From Pseudomonas knackmussii B13 (GTDB lineage: Bacteria > Pseudomonadota > Gammaproteobacteria > Pseudomonadales > Pseudomonadaceae), in assembly GCF_000689415.1 (NCBI RefSeq), contig NZ_HG322950.1, positions 1,867,501 through 1,931,500 on the forward strand: a stretch of 64,000 nt of DNA, read 5' to 3'. Positions 1-12,908 of this stretch are shown here, in pieces; position 1 is the stretch's first letter, and every line of letters begins with the position of its first letter. The translations under genes were made by a program, and so were the position numbers. The notes below the pieces were generated by a model. The model was not told where the DNA came from. It searched no databases and was given only the letters and a program-made list of their open reading frames with translations.

Positions 1-6
1 CTATAT

Positions 7-83
<77 letters not shown>

Positions 84-98
84 ATCGTTGGAAAAGAG

Positions 99-174
99 GG
101 GGCCATAGCTCAGCTGGGAGAGCGCCTGCTTTGCACGCAGGAGGTCAGGAGTTCGATCCTCCTTGGCTCCACCA
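99..174 (+). tRNA. tRNA-Ala (TGC)
   Basis: A 76-nt cloverleaf with acceptor arms GGGGCCA and TGGCTCC, anticodon TGC at 132-134 and an encoded CCA. It lies 15 nt after tRNA-Ile in the same rrn spacer and is processed from the rRNA precursor. Confidence 0.98.
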
Positions 175-405
175 TCCACGTCGCGAAAGTTCAGACATGA
201 ATGTTCAGGGTAATGGAACATTGATGTCTGGTCTTTGTACCGGAACCGTTCTTTAAAAATTTGGGTATGTGATAGAAGTAGACTGAATAATCTCTTTCAC
301 TGGTGATTATTCAAGTCAAGGTAAAATTTGCGAGTTCAAGCGCGAATTTTCGGCGAATGTCGTCTTCACGTTCGAGACGTATAACCAGATTGCTTGGGGT
401 TATAT
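175..405 (+). promoter_or_regulatory. rrn spacer with boxA-like antitermination site and 23S processing stem
   Basis: No gene is seen here. GTTCTTTAAAAATTTGG at 248-264 resembles the boxA antitermination signal found in Pseudomonas rrn spacers. The bases just before the 23S gene (about 397-413) are complementary to the bases just after it (about 3288-3305), forming the long stem that RNase III cuts to release pre-23S. The boxA role is by resemblance; the complementarity is directly visible. Confidence 0.65.
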
Positions 406-3296
<2,891 letters not shown>

Positions 3297-3426
3297 ATAA
3301 CACCCAAACAATTTGTGTGTTAGACGGTGAAGTCGACGAACCGAAAGTTCGTGTGAACCGCAAATTACCTGTCACATACCCGAATCTGGATGAGCGTGTG
3401 CGTAAGCCACGAGCATCCGAAAGAAT

Positions 3427-3545
3427 TGCTTGACGACCATAGAGCGTTGGAACCACCTGATCCCATCCCGAACTCAGAAGTGAAACGATGCATCGCCGAT
3501 GGTAGTGTGGAGTTTCTCCATGTGAGAGTAGGTCATCGTCAAGCA
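3427..3545 (+). rRNA. 5S ribosomal RNA, first copy
   Basis: About 119 nt starting TGCTTGACGACC and ending with GTCATCGTCAAGCA, the complementary ends that form helix I. It lies 130 nt after 23S, as expected in an rrn operon. It differs from the second copy at 3489 (T here, C at 3900). Confidence 0.96.
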
Positions 3546-3556
3546 CCTATCCCAAA

Positions 3557-3596
3557 GCCCCTGATCAGCGAAAGCTGGTCGGGGGCTTTGTCTTTT
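3557..3596 (+). terminator. Strong intrinsic terminator after first 5S
   Basis: A 13-bp stem (GCCCCTGATCAGC with GCTGGTCGGGGGC, two G-U pairs) closed by a GAAA tetraloop and followed by TTTGTCTTTT. The same hairpin follows the second 5S at 3969. If it is efficient, most transcripts end here before the second 5S. Confidence 0.85.
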
Positions 3597-3837
3597 GGGG
3601 CGGAAAAATACTCGGTTCCGCTATCAGTCGGTGAGGGCAGATACTGCTGTTTAACGTCGGTTTAGAAGCCTTTGGCGACAAGTCAGAGGGCGCTAGCGAG
3701 ACATCGCGTCTGCACTCCAGGAGGGCTTCCTCGCAGGCCTGCGCGATTCTCTTCATGCTGCAGCCCAGGCGGAGTCGAGCTTATTAGTGTAAGCAGACCG
3801 AATTCGGATGAGCGCCAAGGCGAGCATCCAAGCGAAT

Positions 3838-3956
3838 TGCTTGACGACCATAGAGCGTTGGAACCACCTGATCCCATCCCGAACTCAGAAGTGAAACGAC
3901 GCATCGCCGATGGTAGTGTGGAGTTTCTCCATGTGAGAGTAGGTCATCGTCAAGCT
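3838..3956 (+). rRNA. 5S ribosomal RNA, second tandem copy
   Basis: Near-identical to the first 5S, with one substitution (3900 C versus 3489 T), at an offset of 411 bp. It is preceded by a partly similar leader (CGAATTCGGATGAGCG) and followed by the same terminator. It would be made by read-through of the first terminator or from a separate promoter, none of which is obvious. Confidence 0.93.
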
Positions 3957-3968
3957 TCTAATTCCGAA

Positions 3969-4008
3969 GCCCCTGATCAGCGAAAGCTGGTCGGGGGCTT
4001 TGTCTTTT
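3969..4008 (+). terminator. Intrinsic terminator after second 5S
   Basis: Exact copy of the 3557 hairpin (13-bp stem, GAAA loop, T-rich tail), placed 13 nt after the second 5S. It ends the rrn operon. Confidence 0.85.
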
Positions 4009-4191
4009 GGGGCGGAAAAATACTCGGTTCCGCTATCAGTCGGTGAGGGCAGATACTGCTGTTTAACGTCGGTTTAGAAGCCTTTGGCGACAAGTCAGAG
4101 GGCGCTAGCGAGACATCGCGTCTGCACTCCAGGAGGGCTTCCTCGCAGGCCTGCGCGATTCTCTTCATGCTGCAGCCCAGGCGGAGTCGAG

Positions 4192-4474
4192 GAGTTGAGC
4201 ACTGCATTGCCACGCAGCGCTCAAGTGCCAACGATCTTGCTCCCATTCTGGCAACGAAGGTTTGGCGCATATTCGGTATGCCGGTTGGGGGGTGTGGCTA
4301 GAGATGGCTGATGAGCTGGTTCAACGCCCCTGCTCGTTGCTTTCCCGTTCGCTGCCGCCATCAGTTTGCTGAAGGTGGTCTTATCGTTGCTGCGGGCAGC
4401 TCTTATCAGATCGGTCTGCTTGGATGTCCTTCTTGGCCTGCGCCAGGAGGGCAGCAGACAGGAATCGCAGGCAC
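4192..4474. other. Intergenic stretch with no recognised gene
   Basis: Between the duplicated 5S spacer and the fabB terminator. Only short ORFs without homology or good ribosome sites are present, and I see no repeat or clear promoter. Confidence 0.6.
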
Positions 4475-4499
4475 AAAAAAGGCGCCCTAGGGCGCCTTT
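4475..4499 (-). terminator. fabAB intrinsic terminator
   Basis: The perfect palindrome GGCGCCCTAGGGCGCC (4481-4496) is flanked by A6 on the left and TTT on the right. Read on the minus strand, a GC stem is followed by six U residues, 18-42 nt after the fabB stop. It ends the fabA-fabB transcript. Confidence 0.85.
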
Positions 4500-4516
4500 C
4501 TCGATTCGGCTAGAGA

Positions 4517-5734
4517 TCAGCCGTTGTAACGCTTCAGCACCAGAGTGGCGTTGGTGCCACCGAAGCCGAAGCTGTTGCTCATTACGGTGTCGAGCTTGGC
4601 GCCTTCGCGGGTCTCGCGCAGGATCGGCATGTCGGCGACTTCCGGGTCCAGCTCGTCGATGTTGGCGGAACCGGCGATGAAGTTGCCTTCCATCATCAGC
4701 ATGCAGTAGATCGCCTCGTGCACGCCGGCCGCGCCCAGGGAGTGACCGGACAGGCTCTTGGTGGAGCTGATGGCCGGGGCCTTGTCGCCGAACACTTCGC
4801 GGATGCCGCGAATTTCTGCAACGTCGCCGACCGGGGTCGAGGTGCCGTGGGTGTTCAGGTAGTCGATCGGGGTATCGACGGTGGACAGCGCCTGCTGCAT
4901 GCAGCGGATCGCGCCTTCGCCGCTCGGAGCGACCATGTCGTAGCCGTCGGAGGTGGCACCATAGCCGACGATCTCGGCGTAGATCTTCGCGCCGCGCTTG
5001 AGTGCGTGCTCGAGTTCTTCCACCACTACCATGCCGCCACCGCCAGCAATGACGAAGCCGTCACGCTTGGCGTCGTAGGCGCGGGAGGCTTTCTCCGGGG
5101 TGTCGTTGTACTGGGTGGAGAGGGCGCCCATGGCGTCGAACAGGCAGCTCTGGCTCCAGTGTTCTTCTTCACCGCCGCCGGCGAAGACCACGTCCTGCTT
5201 GCCCATCTGGATCTGTTCCATCGCGTGGCCGATGCAGTGCGCGCTGGTGGCGCAAGCCGAGGAGATGGAGTAGTTCACGCCCTTGATCTGGAAGGGGGTG
5301 GCCAGGCAGGCGGATACGGTGCTGCCCATGGTGCGGGTGACGCGGTATGGGCCGATGCGCTTGACGCCTTTTTCGCGCAGAGTGTCGATGGCTTCCATCT
5401 GGTTCAGGGTGGAAGCGCCGCCGGAACCGGCGATCAGGCCGGTGCGCGGGTTGGAGATCTGCTCTTCGGTCAGGCCCGAGTCCTTGATCGCCTGTTCCAT
5501 CGACAGGTAGGCGAAGGCCGCGGCGTCGCCCATGAAGCGCAGGACCTTGCGGTCGATCAGCTCTTCGAGGTTGAGGTTCACCGAACCGGAAACGTGGCTG
5601 CGCAGGCCCATGTCCGCGTAGGACTGGTTGTGGCGGATGCCAGCACGGCCGGCGCGCAGGTTGGCGGATACGGTTTCTTTGTCAGTGCCCAGGCAGGAGA
5701 CGATGCCGAGGCCGGTGATCACGACGCGACGCAT
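4517..5734 (-). CDS. fabB: beta-ketoacyl-ACP synthase I
   Basis: 405 residues, full length. It condenses malonyl-ACP with acyl-ACP and is essential for elongating the cis-unsaturated intermediate made by FabA, so it sets unsaturated fatty acid output in the cytosol. The thiolase-fold triad is visible: Cys161 in SSACATSAHC, His296 in NTHGTSTPVGD and His331 in SLSGHSLGAAG. It lies 11 nt downstream of fabA on the same strand, the classic pseudomonad fabA-fabB operon, with its own terminator. The ATG start lies inside the conserved MRRVVITGLG beginning. Confidence 0.97.
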   Translation of the reverse strand: MRRVVITGLGIVSCLGTDKETVSANLRAGRAGIRHNQSYADMGLRSHVSGSVNLNLEELIDRKVLRFMGDAAAFAYLSMEQAIKDSGLTEEQISNPRTGLIAGSGGASTLNQMEAIDTLREKGVKRIGPYRVTRTMGSTVSACLATPFQIKGVNYSISSACATSAHCIGHAMEQIQMGKQDVVFAGGGEEEHWSQSCLFDAMGALSTQYNDTPEKASRAYDAKRDGFVIAGGGGMVVVEELEHALKRGAKIYAEIVGYGATSDGYDMVAPSGEGAIRCMQQALSTVDTPIDYLNTHGTSTPVGDVAEIRGIREVFGDKAPAISSTKSLSGHSLGAAGVHEAIYCMLMMEGNFIAGSANIDELDPEVADMPILRETREGAKLDTVMSNSFGFGGTNATLVLKRYNG

Positions 5735-5745
5735 GCGGATAACCC

Positions 5746-6261
5746 TTAGAAGCTGTCAGTGGAAGTGAACAGGCCGACGCGCAGGCCTTCGGCACTGTAG
5801 ATCTCGCGACCGTCGACGCTAACGCTGCCATCGGCGATAGCCAGGACCAGCGAGCGGTTGATGGTGCGCTTGATATGAATGTTGTAGGTGACCTTCTTCG
5901 CGGTCGGCAGGACCTGACCGAAGAATTTCACTTCGCCCGAGCCCAGGGCACGGCCACGGCCGGGGTTGCCCTGCCAGCCCAGGTAGAAGCCAACCAGCTG
6001 CCACATGGCGTCGAGGCCCAGGCAGCCCGGCATCACCGGATCGCCTTCGAAGTGGCAGGCGAAGAACCACAGGTCCGGGTTGATATCCAGCTCGGCGACC
6101 AGTTCGCCCTTGCCATACTTGCCGCCGACGTCGCTGATGTGGGTGATGCGATCGATCATCAGCATGTTGGGGGCGGGCAGTTGCGCATTACCCGGGCCGA
6201 AGAGCTCGCCGCGGCTGCAGCGCAGCAGGTCTTCTCGGGTGAAGGCGTTTTGTTTGGTCAT
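5746..6261 (-). CDS. fabA: 3-hydroxydecanoyl-ACP dehydratase/isomerase
   Basis: 171 residues, the normal FabA length. A single hotdog domain dehydrates 3-hydroxydecanoyl-ACP and isomerises trans-2- to cis-3-decenoyl-ACP, the branch point to unsaturated fatty acids. Catalytic His70 (WFFACHFEGDPVMPGC) and Asp84 (LGLDAMWQ) are in place. An AGGAG-like ribosome site lies just upstream of the ATG. First gene of the fabA-fabB operon; a likely repressor site sits about 135-150 bp upstream. Confidence 0.97.
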   Translation of the reverse strand: MTKQNAFTREDLLRCSRGELFGPGNAQLPAPNMLMIDRITHISDVGGKYGKGELVAELDINPDLWFFACHFEGDPVMPGCLGLDAMWQLVGFYLGWQGNPGRGRALGSGEVKFFGQVLPTAKKVTYNIHIKRTINRSLVLAIADGSVSVDGREIYSAEGLRVGLFTSTDSF

Positions 6262-6395
6262 GCGAGCTCCTCAAAAATCCTCAACGGCAGGGCGATCATC
6301 AATCGTCCTGCGGCTCCGCGCGCCTGGTTGTTGTCGCGGCGTCCAGCGGCAGCCTAGTCATAGACTATTGCCTTACAGTTAAAGTCACAGCACCG

Positions 6396-6413
6396 GGCGA
6401 ACGGTTGTTCACT
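6396..6413 (-). promoter_or_regulatory. Candidate DesT-type operator upstream of fabA
   Basis: On the minus strand the sequence reads AGTGAACAACCGTTCGCC, a near-palindrome (GTGAAC / GTTCGC, one mismatch from perfect) with a 4-bp centre. P. aeruginosa DesT, a TetR-family sensor of acyl-CoA saturation, is known to control fabAB through a GTGAAC-type palindrome. The match is from memory of that motif, so this is a candidate. Confidence 0.45.
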
Positions 6414-6493
6414 TTATTTGGTGCTTTCCACTTTCTGCCGAGCCCTACGGGTTTGCGGCAGGTGTCGCAGTGTGGGCGAACAGGGCCGAGCGA

Positions 6494-8413
<1,920 letters not shown>

Positions 8414-8571
8414 GGTCGGACTCCGTGGCTGGACGCGAGCGAAATTCGGGAGTGAAGCATGGCGTACTCGGAACGGCCCTGTTCTCGATTCTGTTCGGTT
8501 GGAGGATGTTAAACGAGGCCGTGGCCATTGCCAGTGCGTTGATCCGCACTGGCCGCTCGGCAGAGGGGCCT

Positions 8572-8577
8572 TATAAT
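8572..8577 (+). promoter_or_regulatory. gpsA -10 element
   Basis: A perfect TATAAT lies about 42 bp before the gpsA ATG. No good -35 box is seen at normal spacing, so this is a partial promoter call. Confidence 0.45.
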
Positions 8578-8618
8578 GCCCCAATCGCCGCCCTCGTGCG
8601 GTTCGTTATGGAAGTGTC

Positions 8619-9641
8619 ATGACAGAGCAGCAACCCATCGCCGTGCTGGGAGGTGGCAGTTTCGGCACCGCCTTCGCCAACCTGCTGGCGGAGAATGGTC
8701 AGCGCGTGCGCCAATGGATGCGCGACGAGGAGCAGGCCGCGAGCATTCGCGCCCAGCGCGAGAATCCGCGGTACCTGAAGGGCGTGCGCATCCACGACAA
8801 CGTCGAGCCGGTCACTGACCTGGCGGCGACGTTGCGCGACTGCGAGCTGATCTTCGTTGCCGTGCCGTCCAGCGCCCTGCGCAACGTCCTGCAGCCGTTC
8901 GCCGAGCAACTGGCGGGCAAGCTGCTGATCAGCCTGACCAAGGGTATCGAGGCGCAGAGCTTCAAGCTGATGAGCCAGATCCTCGAGGAGATCGCTCCAC
9001 AAGCCCGCATCGGGGTCATTTCCGGACCGAACCTGGCCCGCGAGATCGCCGAGCATGAGTTGACCGCCACAGTGGTCGCGAGCGAGGACGAAGTGCTCTG
9101 CGAGCGAGTGCAGGAAGCGCTGCACGGCCGCACCTTCCGCGTCTATGCCAGCGCCGACCGTTTCGGTGTCGAGCTGGGCGGTGCGCTGAAGAACGTCTAC
9201 GCCATCATCGCCGGCATGGCTGCCGCGCTGGGCATGGGCGAGAACACCAAGGGCATGCTGATCACTCGTGCGCTGGCGGAGATGACCCGCTTCGCCGTGA
9301 AGCTCGGCGCCAACCCCATGACCTTCCTCGGCCTGGCCGGCGTGGGCGACCTGATCGTCACCTGTTCGTCACCCAAGAGCCGTAACTATCAGGTCGGATT
9401 CGCCCTCGGCGAAGGCCTGAGCCTGGAAGAGGCGGTAGCGCGCATGGGCGAGACGGCCGAGGGGGTGAACACCCTCAAGGTGCTCAAGACCAAGGCCGAC
9501 GAGCTGGGCGTGTACATGCCGCTGGTCGCCGGGCTCTACGCCATCCTCTTCGGCGGGCGCACGCTGGCCCAGGTGATCCAGGCCCTGATGAGCGGCGAGC
9601 CGAAGACCGATGTCGACTTCATTCCCACCAGTGGTTTCTGA
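8619..9641 (+). CDS. gpsA: NAD(P)-dependent glycerol-3-phosphate dehydrogenase
   Basis: 340 residues, normal length. It reduces dihydroxyacetone phosphate to sn-glycerol-3-phosphate, the backbone for phospholipids. The N-terminal Rossmann motif is VLGGGSFGTAFANLLAENG. The catalytic lysine region is GVELGGALKNVYAIIAG (around residue 190), and the family signature GLAGVGDLIVTC follows. It starts a three-gene run with the DUF4389-like gene and sixA. The start is the ATG after GGAAGTGTC. Confidence 0.97.
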   Translation: MTEQQPIAVLGGGSFGTAFANLLAENGQRVRQWMRDEEQAASIRAQRENPRYLKGVRIHDNVEPVTDLAATLRDCELIFVAVPSSALRNVLQPFAEQLAGKLLISLTKGIEAQSFKLMSQILEEIAPQARIGVISGPNLAREIAEHELTATVVASEDEVLCERVQEALHGRTFRVYASADRFGVELGGALKNVYAIIAGMAAALGMGENTKGMLITRALAEMTRFAVKLGANPMTFLGLAGVGDLIVTCSSPKSRNYQVGFALGEGLSLEEAVARMGETAEGVNTLKVLKTKADELGVYMPLVAGLYAILFGGRTLAQVIQALMSGEPKTDVDFIPTSGF

Positions 9642-9651
9642 GGAGGTACTC

Positions 9652-9993
9652 ATGTCCGCCGATCGTATGGAAAAGGAATCGCTGGTCTTGCGCGTCCTCT
9701 GGATGCTGCTGTTCGCCCTGGTCTGGTACGTCGCCCAGATGCTGCTTGGCGCCGTGGTCGTCGTGCAGCTGATCTACCGCATCATCTACAGCGCGCCGAG
9801 TGCGAGCCTGCTTGCCTTCGGCGACAGCCTCAGCCAGTACCTCGCGCAGATCGGCCGCTTCGGCACCTTCAACAGCGACGAGAAGCCCTGGCCGTTCGCC
9901 GACTGGCCGACTCCGCGTGCCCCGGAAGGCGAGGCCGCCCATGCGGTGCCTCCGGCGCCGCATCCGGTGCGCGACGAGGAACCCAAGCTGTGA
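9652..9993 (+). CDS. DUF4389-like membrane protein
   Basis: 113 residues from an ATG preceded by a strong GAGGAGGT site. One or two hydrophobic helices (about 13-42: VLRVLWMLLFALVWYVAQM...) are followed by FGDSLSQYLAQIGRFGTF and a Pro/Glu-rich tail. This resembles DUF4389 inner-membrane proteins, whose function is unknown. It starts 10 nt after gpsA and overlaps sixA by 4 nt, so the three are translationally linked. Confidence 0.8.
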   Translation: MSADRMEKESLVLRVLWMLLFALVWYVAQMLLGAVVVVQLIYRIIYSAPSASLLAFGDSLSQYLAQIGRFGTFNSDEKPWPFADWPTPRAPEGEAAHAVPPAPHPVRDEEPKL

Positions 9994-10454
9994 AACTGTG
10001 GCTGTTGCGCCACGGTCAGGCCGAGCCGCAGGCACGTCGCGACGCCGATCGGCAACTCACCGCCCATGGTCGCAAGGAAGTTCTGCAGAGTGCCGGGCAC
10101 CTGGCAGGCCATGCGCTCGACGGCATTCTCGCCAGCCCCTATGTGCGCGCCCAGCAGACCGCCGAGCTGGTACGCGAGGCCCTGGGTTTCGCCGGAGCGG
10201 TCGGCACTGCGCCCTGGTTGACGCCAGACGACGATCCGCGCGATGTGCTGCGTTTTCTCGATGGGCGCGACGAGCAGAACCTGCTGCTGGTCAGCCACCA
10301 GCCGCTGATCGGCGCGCTCGGTGGGCTGCTGGTGCATGGCAGCCGGGACGAGGCCCTTCCAATGGGCACCGCATCGCTTGCAGAGCTTGAGGGCGACTGC
10401 CCGTTGGCGGGGCTGATGAACCTGGTATCGCTCTACCATCCCGGGCATTCCTGA
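9990..10454 (+). CDS. sixA: Phosphohistidine phosphatase SixA family
   Basis: 154 residues from a GTG start overlapping the previous stop (GTGA). Histidine phosphatase fold: the catalytic motif LRHGQAEP (Arg7-His8-Gly9) and a second histidine in LLVSHQPLIGAL. SixA removes phosphate from Hpt histidines in phosphorelays, which is of interest given the Hpt-less hybrid kinase 1.6 kb upstream. A specific partner cannot be read from sequence. Confidence 0.9.
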   Translation: MKLWLLRHGQAEPQARRDADRQLTAHGRKEVLQSAGHLAGHALDGILASPYVRAQQTAELVREALGFAGAVGTAPWLTPDDDPRDVLRFLDGRDEQNLLLVSHQPLIGALGGLLVHGSRDEALPMGTASLAELEGDCPLAGLMNLVSLYHPGHS

Positions 10455-10464
10455 GTCCGCTGAA

Positions 10465-10486
10465 CGAGGCCCCGCTAGGGGCCTCG
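10465..10486 (+). terminator. Stem-loop after sixA
   Basis: Perfect 9-bp inverted repeat CGAGGCCCC / GGGGCCTCG with a 4-nt GCTA loop, 11 nt past the sixA stop. The trailing sequence is ACGTTCCCCC, with no real U-tract, so it is a weak or transcript-stabilising hairpin rather than a textbook terminator. Confidence 0.55.
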
Positions 10487-10619
10487 ACGTTCCCCCCGCG
10501 CTGAAACGCTGCTCCGTAGCGGGATTACAGCGCTGTTCTGTCATATTCGTCTGACGAATTTCCCTACAAAAGTTCACATATCCCTGCTTGCCTGCCCTCT
10601 GTCGGGCGTGGAATAGTCA

Positions 10620-10637
10620 ACCAAGCAAGTGCTTGGT
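10620..10637. promoter_or_regulatory. Perfect 18-bp palindrome upstream of acyl-CoA ligase
   Basis: ACCAAGCA-AG-TGCTTGGT, 45 bp before the ligase GTG. The CAAGCA/TGCTTG arms look like operators of TetR-type regulators of fatty-acid or acyl-CoA genes. No TetR gene is present in the window, so the regulator is unknown. Confidence 0.6.
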
Positions 10638-10681
10638 CGATCTATCGCTACACCTCTAGAACAACAAAAAAGGAGGGGCAT

Positions 10682-12349
10682 GTGGTCACTGCAATCCGTT
10701 CTCCGCTCGAGCAATTCCTGCAACGCGAGGCACGTCATCCGCACAAGCGCTACCTGGTCCAGCCGTTGCCGGGCGGACAGGTCGAAAGCCTGACCTGGGC
10801 CCAGGTCGGCGAGCAGGCACGCCGCGGCGCCGCCTGGCTGCGCAGCCTGCAGCTACCGGCGGGAAGCCGGGTGGCGATCATCTCGAAGAACTGCGCGCAC
10901 TGGATCGTCGCCGATATCGCCATCTGGATGGCCGGATACGTCTCGGTGCCCTTGTATCCCAACCTCACCGCCGAATCGGCTCGTCAGGTGCTGAGCCACT
11001 CGGAGGCTGCCGTCGCCTTCGTCGGCAAGCTCGACGACTGGCCGGCGATGGCGCCCGGGCTGCCGAGCGGCGTGCTCAGCGTGGCGCTGCCGCTGCACCC
11101 GGAAGGCCGCTTCGATCACAGCTGGGACGACCTCCAGGCTGTCGAGCCGCTGCAGGACGTGCCGCTGCCCGATCCGAGCGCGCTCGCCACCCTTATCTAC
11201 ACCTCCGGCACCACCGGCACGCCCAAGGGCGTGATGCATTCCTTCGCCAATTTCGATTTCGCTGCGAGCCACGCCATCGAGTTGTTCGGCGTAGGCGAGG
11301 ATGATCGGCTTCTGTCGTACCTGCCGCTGTGCCACGTGGCCGAGCGCATGTTCGTGGAAATGGCGTCAATCTATGCCGGGCAGACGATCTTCTTCGCCGA
11401 GAGCCTGGATACCTTCGTTGCCGACATGCGCCGCGCTCGGCCCACGGTATTCTTCGGCGTGCCGCGGATCTGGACCAAGTTCCAGATGGGCGTCTACTCG
11501 CAGATGCCGGCGCAGAAGCTCGACCGCCTGCTGCGTCTCCCCATCGTCGGTCGCCTGGTCGGGCGCAAGGTCCTCGCCGGGCTTGGCCTGGATGCGGTGC
11601 GCTATGCCCTGTGCGGTGCAGCGCCGGTGCCTCCGGCCTTGCTCGACTGGTACAAGCGCCTGGGCCTGAGCGTGCTGGAGGTCTACGGCATGACCGAGAA
11701 CTGCGGCTATTCCCATGTGTGCCGGCCCGGTAAGCAGCGCGAGGGCTGGATCGGCCAGAACAGCCCAGGCGTGGAAGTGCGCATCAGCGACGAAGGCGAG
11801 GTGCAGGTGCGTAGCGGCGCGACCATGCTCGGCTACTTCAAGGACCCGGAGAAGACCGCCGAAACCCTTACCGAGGACGGCTTCTTGCGTACCGGCGACA
11901 AGGGCGAGCAGGACGCCGATGGCAACCTGCGCCTGACCGGCCGGCTCAAGGAAATCTTCAAGACCGGCAAGGGCAAGTACGTCGCCCCGGCGCCGATCGA
12001 GAATCGCCTCGCGGTGCATTCACGCATCGAGCAGATCTGCGTGGTCGGCGACGGCCTGGTGGCACCGCTGGGCCTTTGCGTGCTCTCCGAGGTGGGCCGC
12101 CAGGAGGCCGCCAACGGCTCGCGTCCGGCGCTGGAGCAGAGCCTGCGCACGCTGCTGGAGGAGGTCAACGGCGAACTCGACAAGCACGAGCGGCTGGCCG
12201 GCCTGGTGCTGGTGAAGGAGGTCTGGACGGTGGACAACGGCTTCCTCACACCGACCCTGAAGATCAAGCGCAACGTGGTGGAAAGCGCCTATGGCGCGCA
12301 TTTCAACGACTGGGCCGAGCGCCGCGAAGCGGTGCAGTGGCATGACTGA
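10682..12349 (+). CDS. Long-chain acyl-CoA synthetase (AMP-binding)
   Basis: 555 residues from a GTG preceded by AGGAGGGG. ANL-superfamily enzyme that adenylates a carboxylate and forms acyl-CoA. The ATP/AMP signature YTSGTTGTPKGVMHS lies near residue 173. A5-type YGMTENCGYSH, TGDKGEQD and TGRLKEIFKTGKGKYVAP near the C-terminus are all present. Long-chain FadD/FACL similarity suggests fatty acids as substrate. The next gene, 15 nt downstream, encodes a thioesterase-like hotdog protein, so the pair could form and hydrolyse the same CoA ester. A palindrome upstream may be the operator. Confidence 0.92.
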   Translation: MVTAIRSPLEQFLQREARHPHKRYLVQPLPGGQVESLTWAQVGEQARRGAAWLRSLQLPAGSRVAIISKNCAHWIVADIAIWMAGYVSVPLYPNLTAESARQVLSHSEAAVAFVGKLDDWPAMAPGLPSGVLSVALPLHPEGRFDHSWDDLQAVEPLQDVPLPDPSALATLIYTSGTTGTPKGVMHSFANFDFAASHAIELFGVGEDDRLLSYLPLCHVAERMFVEMASIYAGQTIFFAESLDTFVADMRRARPTVFFGVPRIWTKFQMGVYSQMPAQKLDRLLRLPIVGRLVGRKVLAGLGLDAVRYALCGAAPVPPALLDWYKRLGLSVLEVYGMTENCGYSHVCRPGKQREGWIGQNSPGVEVRISDEGEVQVRSGATMLGYFKDPEKTAETLTEDGFLRTGDKGEQDADGNLRLTGRLKEIFKTGKGKYVAPAPIENRLAVHSRIEQICVVGDGLVAPLGLCVLSEVGRQEAANGSRPALEQSLRTLLEEVNGELDKHERLAGLVLVKEVWTVDNGFLTPTLKIKRNVVESAYGAHFNDWAERREAVQWHD

Positions 12350-12364
12350 GCAAGGAGTGAATGC

Positions 12365-12793
12365 ATGAGCCTGTGGCGTACCCAGCCGAACCTGGAGGCC
12401 CTCAACGCCAACCAGAAGAACACCATCGGTGAGGTTCTGGGCATCCGCTTCGAGGCGGTGGACGACGACTCGCTGACTGCCAGCATGCCGGTCGATTCGC
12501 GCACCCACCAGCCGTATGGGCTGCTGCACGGCGGCGCCTCTGTGGTGCTGGCGGAAACCGTCGGCTCGACCGCCAGCTACTTGTGCCTGGATAACAGCAA
12601 GTACTACTGCGTGGGCCTGGAAGTGAACGCCAACCACCTGCGCGGCCTGCGCAGCGGGCGGGTGACGGCGGTGGCGAAGGCGGTCCATATCGGCCGCTCC
12701 ACCCACGTATGGGAAATTCGCCTGCACGGGGACGATGGCAAGCCCAGTTGCATCTCGCGGCTGACCATGGCGGTGGTGCCGCTGGAGCGCTGA
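12365..12793 (+). CDS. Hotdog-fold thioesterase (PaaI/MenI-like)
   Basis: 142 residues. Single hotdog domain with the family signature PYGLLHGGASVVLAETVGS. The Glu in LAETVGS is the likely catalytic acid, and NANHLRG is typical of the CoA-binding region. It hydrolyses an acyl- or aroyl-CoA; the substrate is not clear. It follows the acyl-CoA ligase by 15 nt with AAGGAG before the ATG, so the two are co-transcribed. Confidence 0.9.
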   Translation: MSLWRTQPNLEALNANQKNTIGEVLGIRFEAVDDDSLTASMPVDSRTHQPYGLLHGGASVVLAETVGSTASYLCLDNSKYYCVGLEVNANHLRGLRSGRVTAVAKAVHIGRSTHVWEIRLHGDDGKPSCISRLTMAVVPLER

Positions 12794-12807
12794 ACCCCGA
12801 GATACCC

Positions 12808-12833
12808 GCAGGAGCGAGCAAGCTCGCTCCTGC
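12808..12833. repeat. REP palindrome
   Basis: Perfect inverted repeat GCAGGAGCGAGC-AA-GCTCGCTCCTGC, 15 nt past the thioesterase stop. It is a compact member of the GTAGGAGCG REP family seen elsewhere in the window, and probably stabilises the 3' end of the transcript. Confidence 0.85.
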
Positions 12834-12908
12834 GAACAGCGCCGCGCGGCGCTCCACCCCCGCAATTTTGTCCAAGACCCGCCCGCGCCGCGCCGCTAGA
12901 GTGGGGCC

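Larger units (their letters stand above)
3555..4191 (+). repeat. Tandem duplication of 5S-terminator-spacer unit
   Basis: The 225 bases after the first 5S (3555-3779) recur at 3967-4191 at an offset of 412 and appear identical. With the duplicated 5S genes this makes a tandem repeat with a unit of about 412 bp. The identical spacer suggests a recent duplication or ongoing gene conversion. Confidence 0.9.

Noticed and set aside
4718..5749. 343-codon ORF opposite fabB, and similar long antisense ORFs throughout
   Set aside because: High-GC third-position bias leaves the opposite strand open. The predicted proteins are Ala/Gly/Arg-rich shadows without domains, and the overlapping genes are well known.
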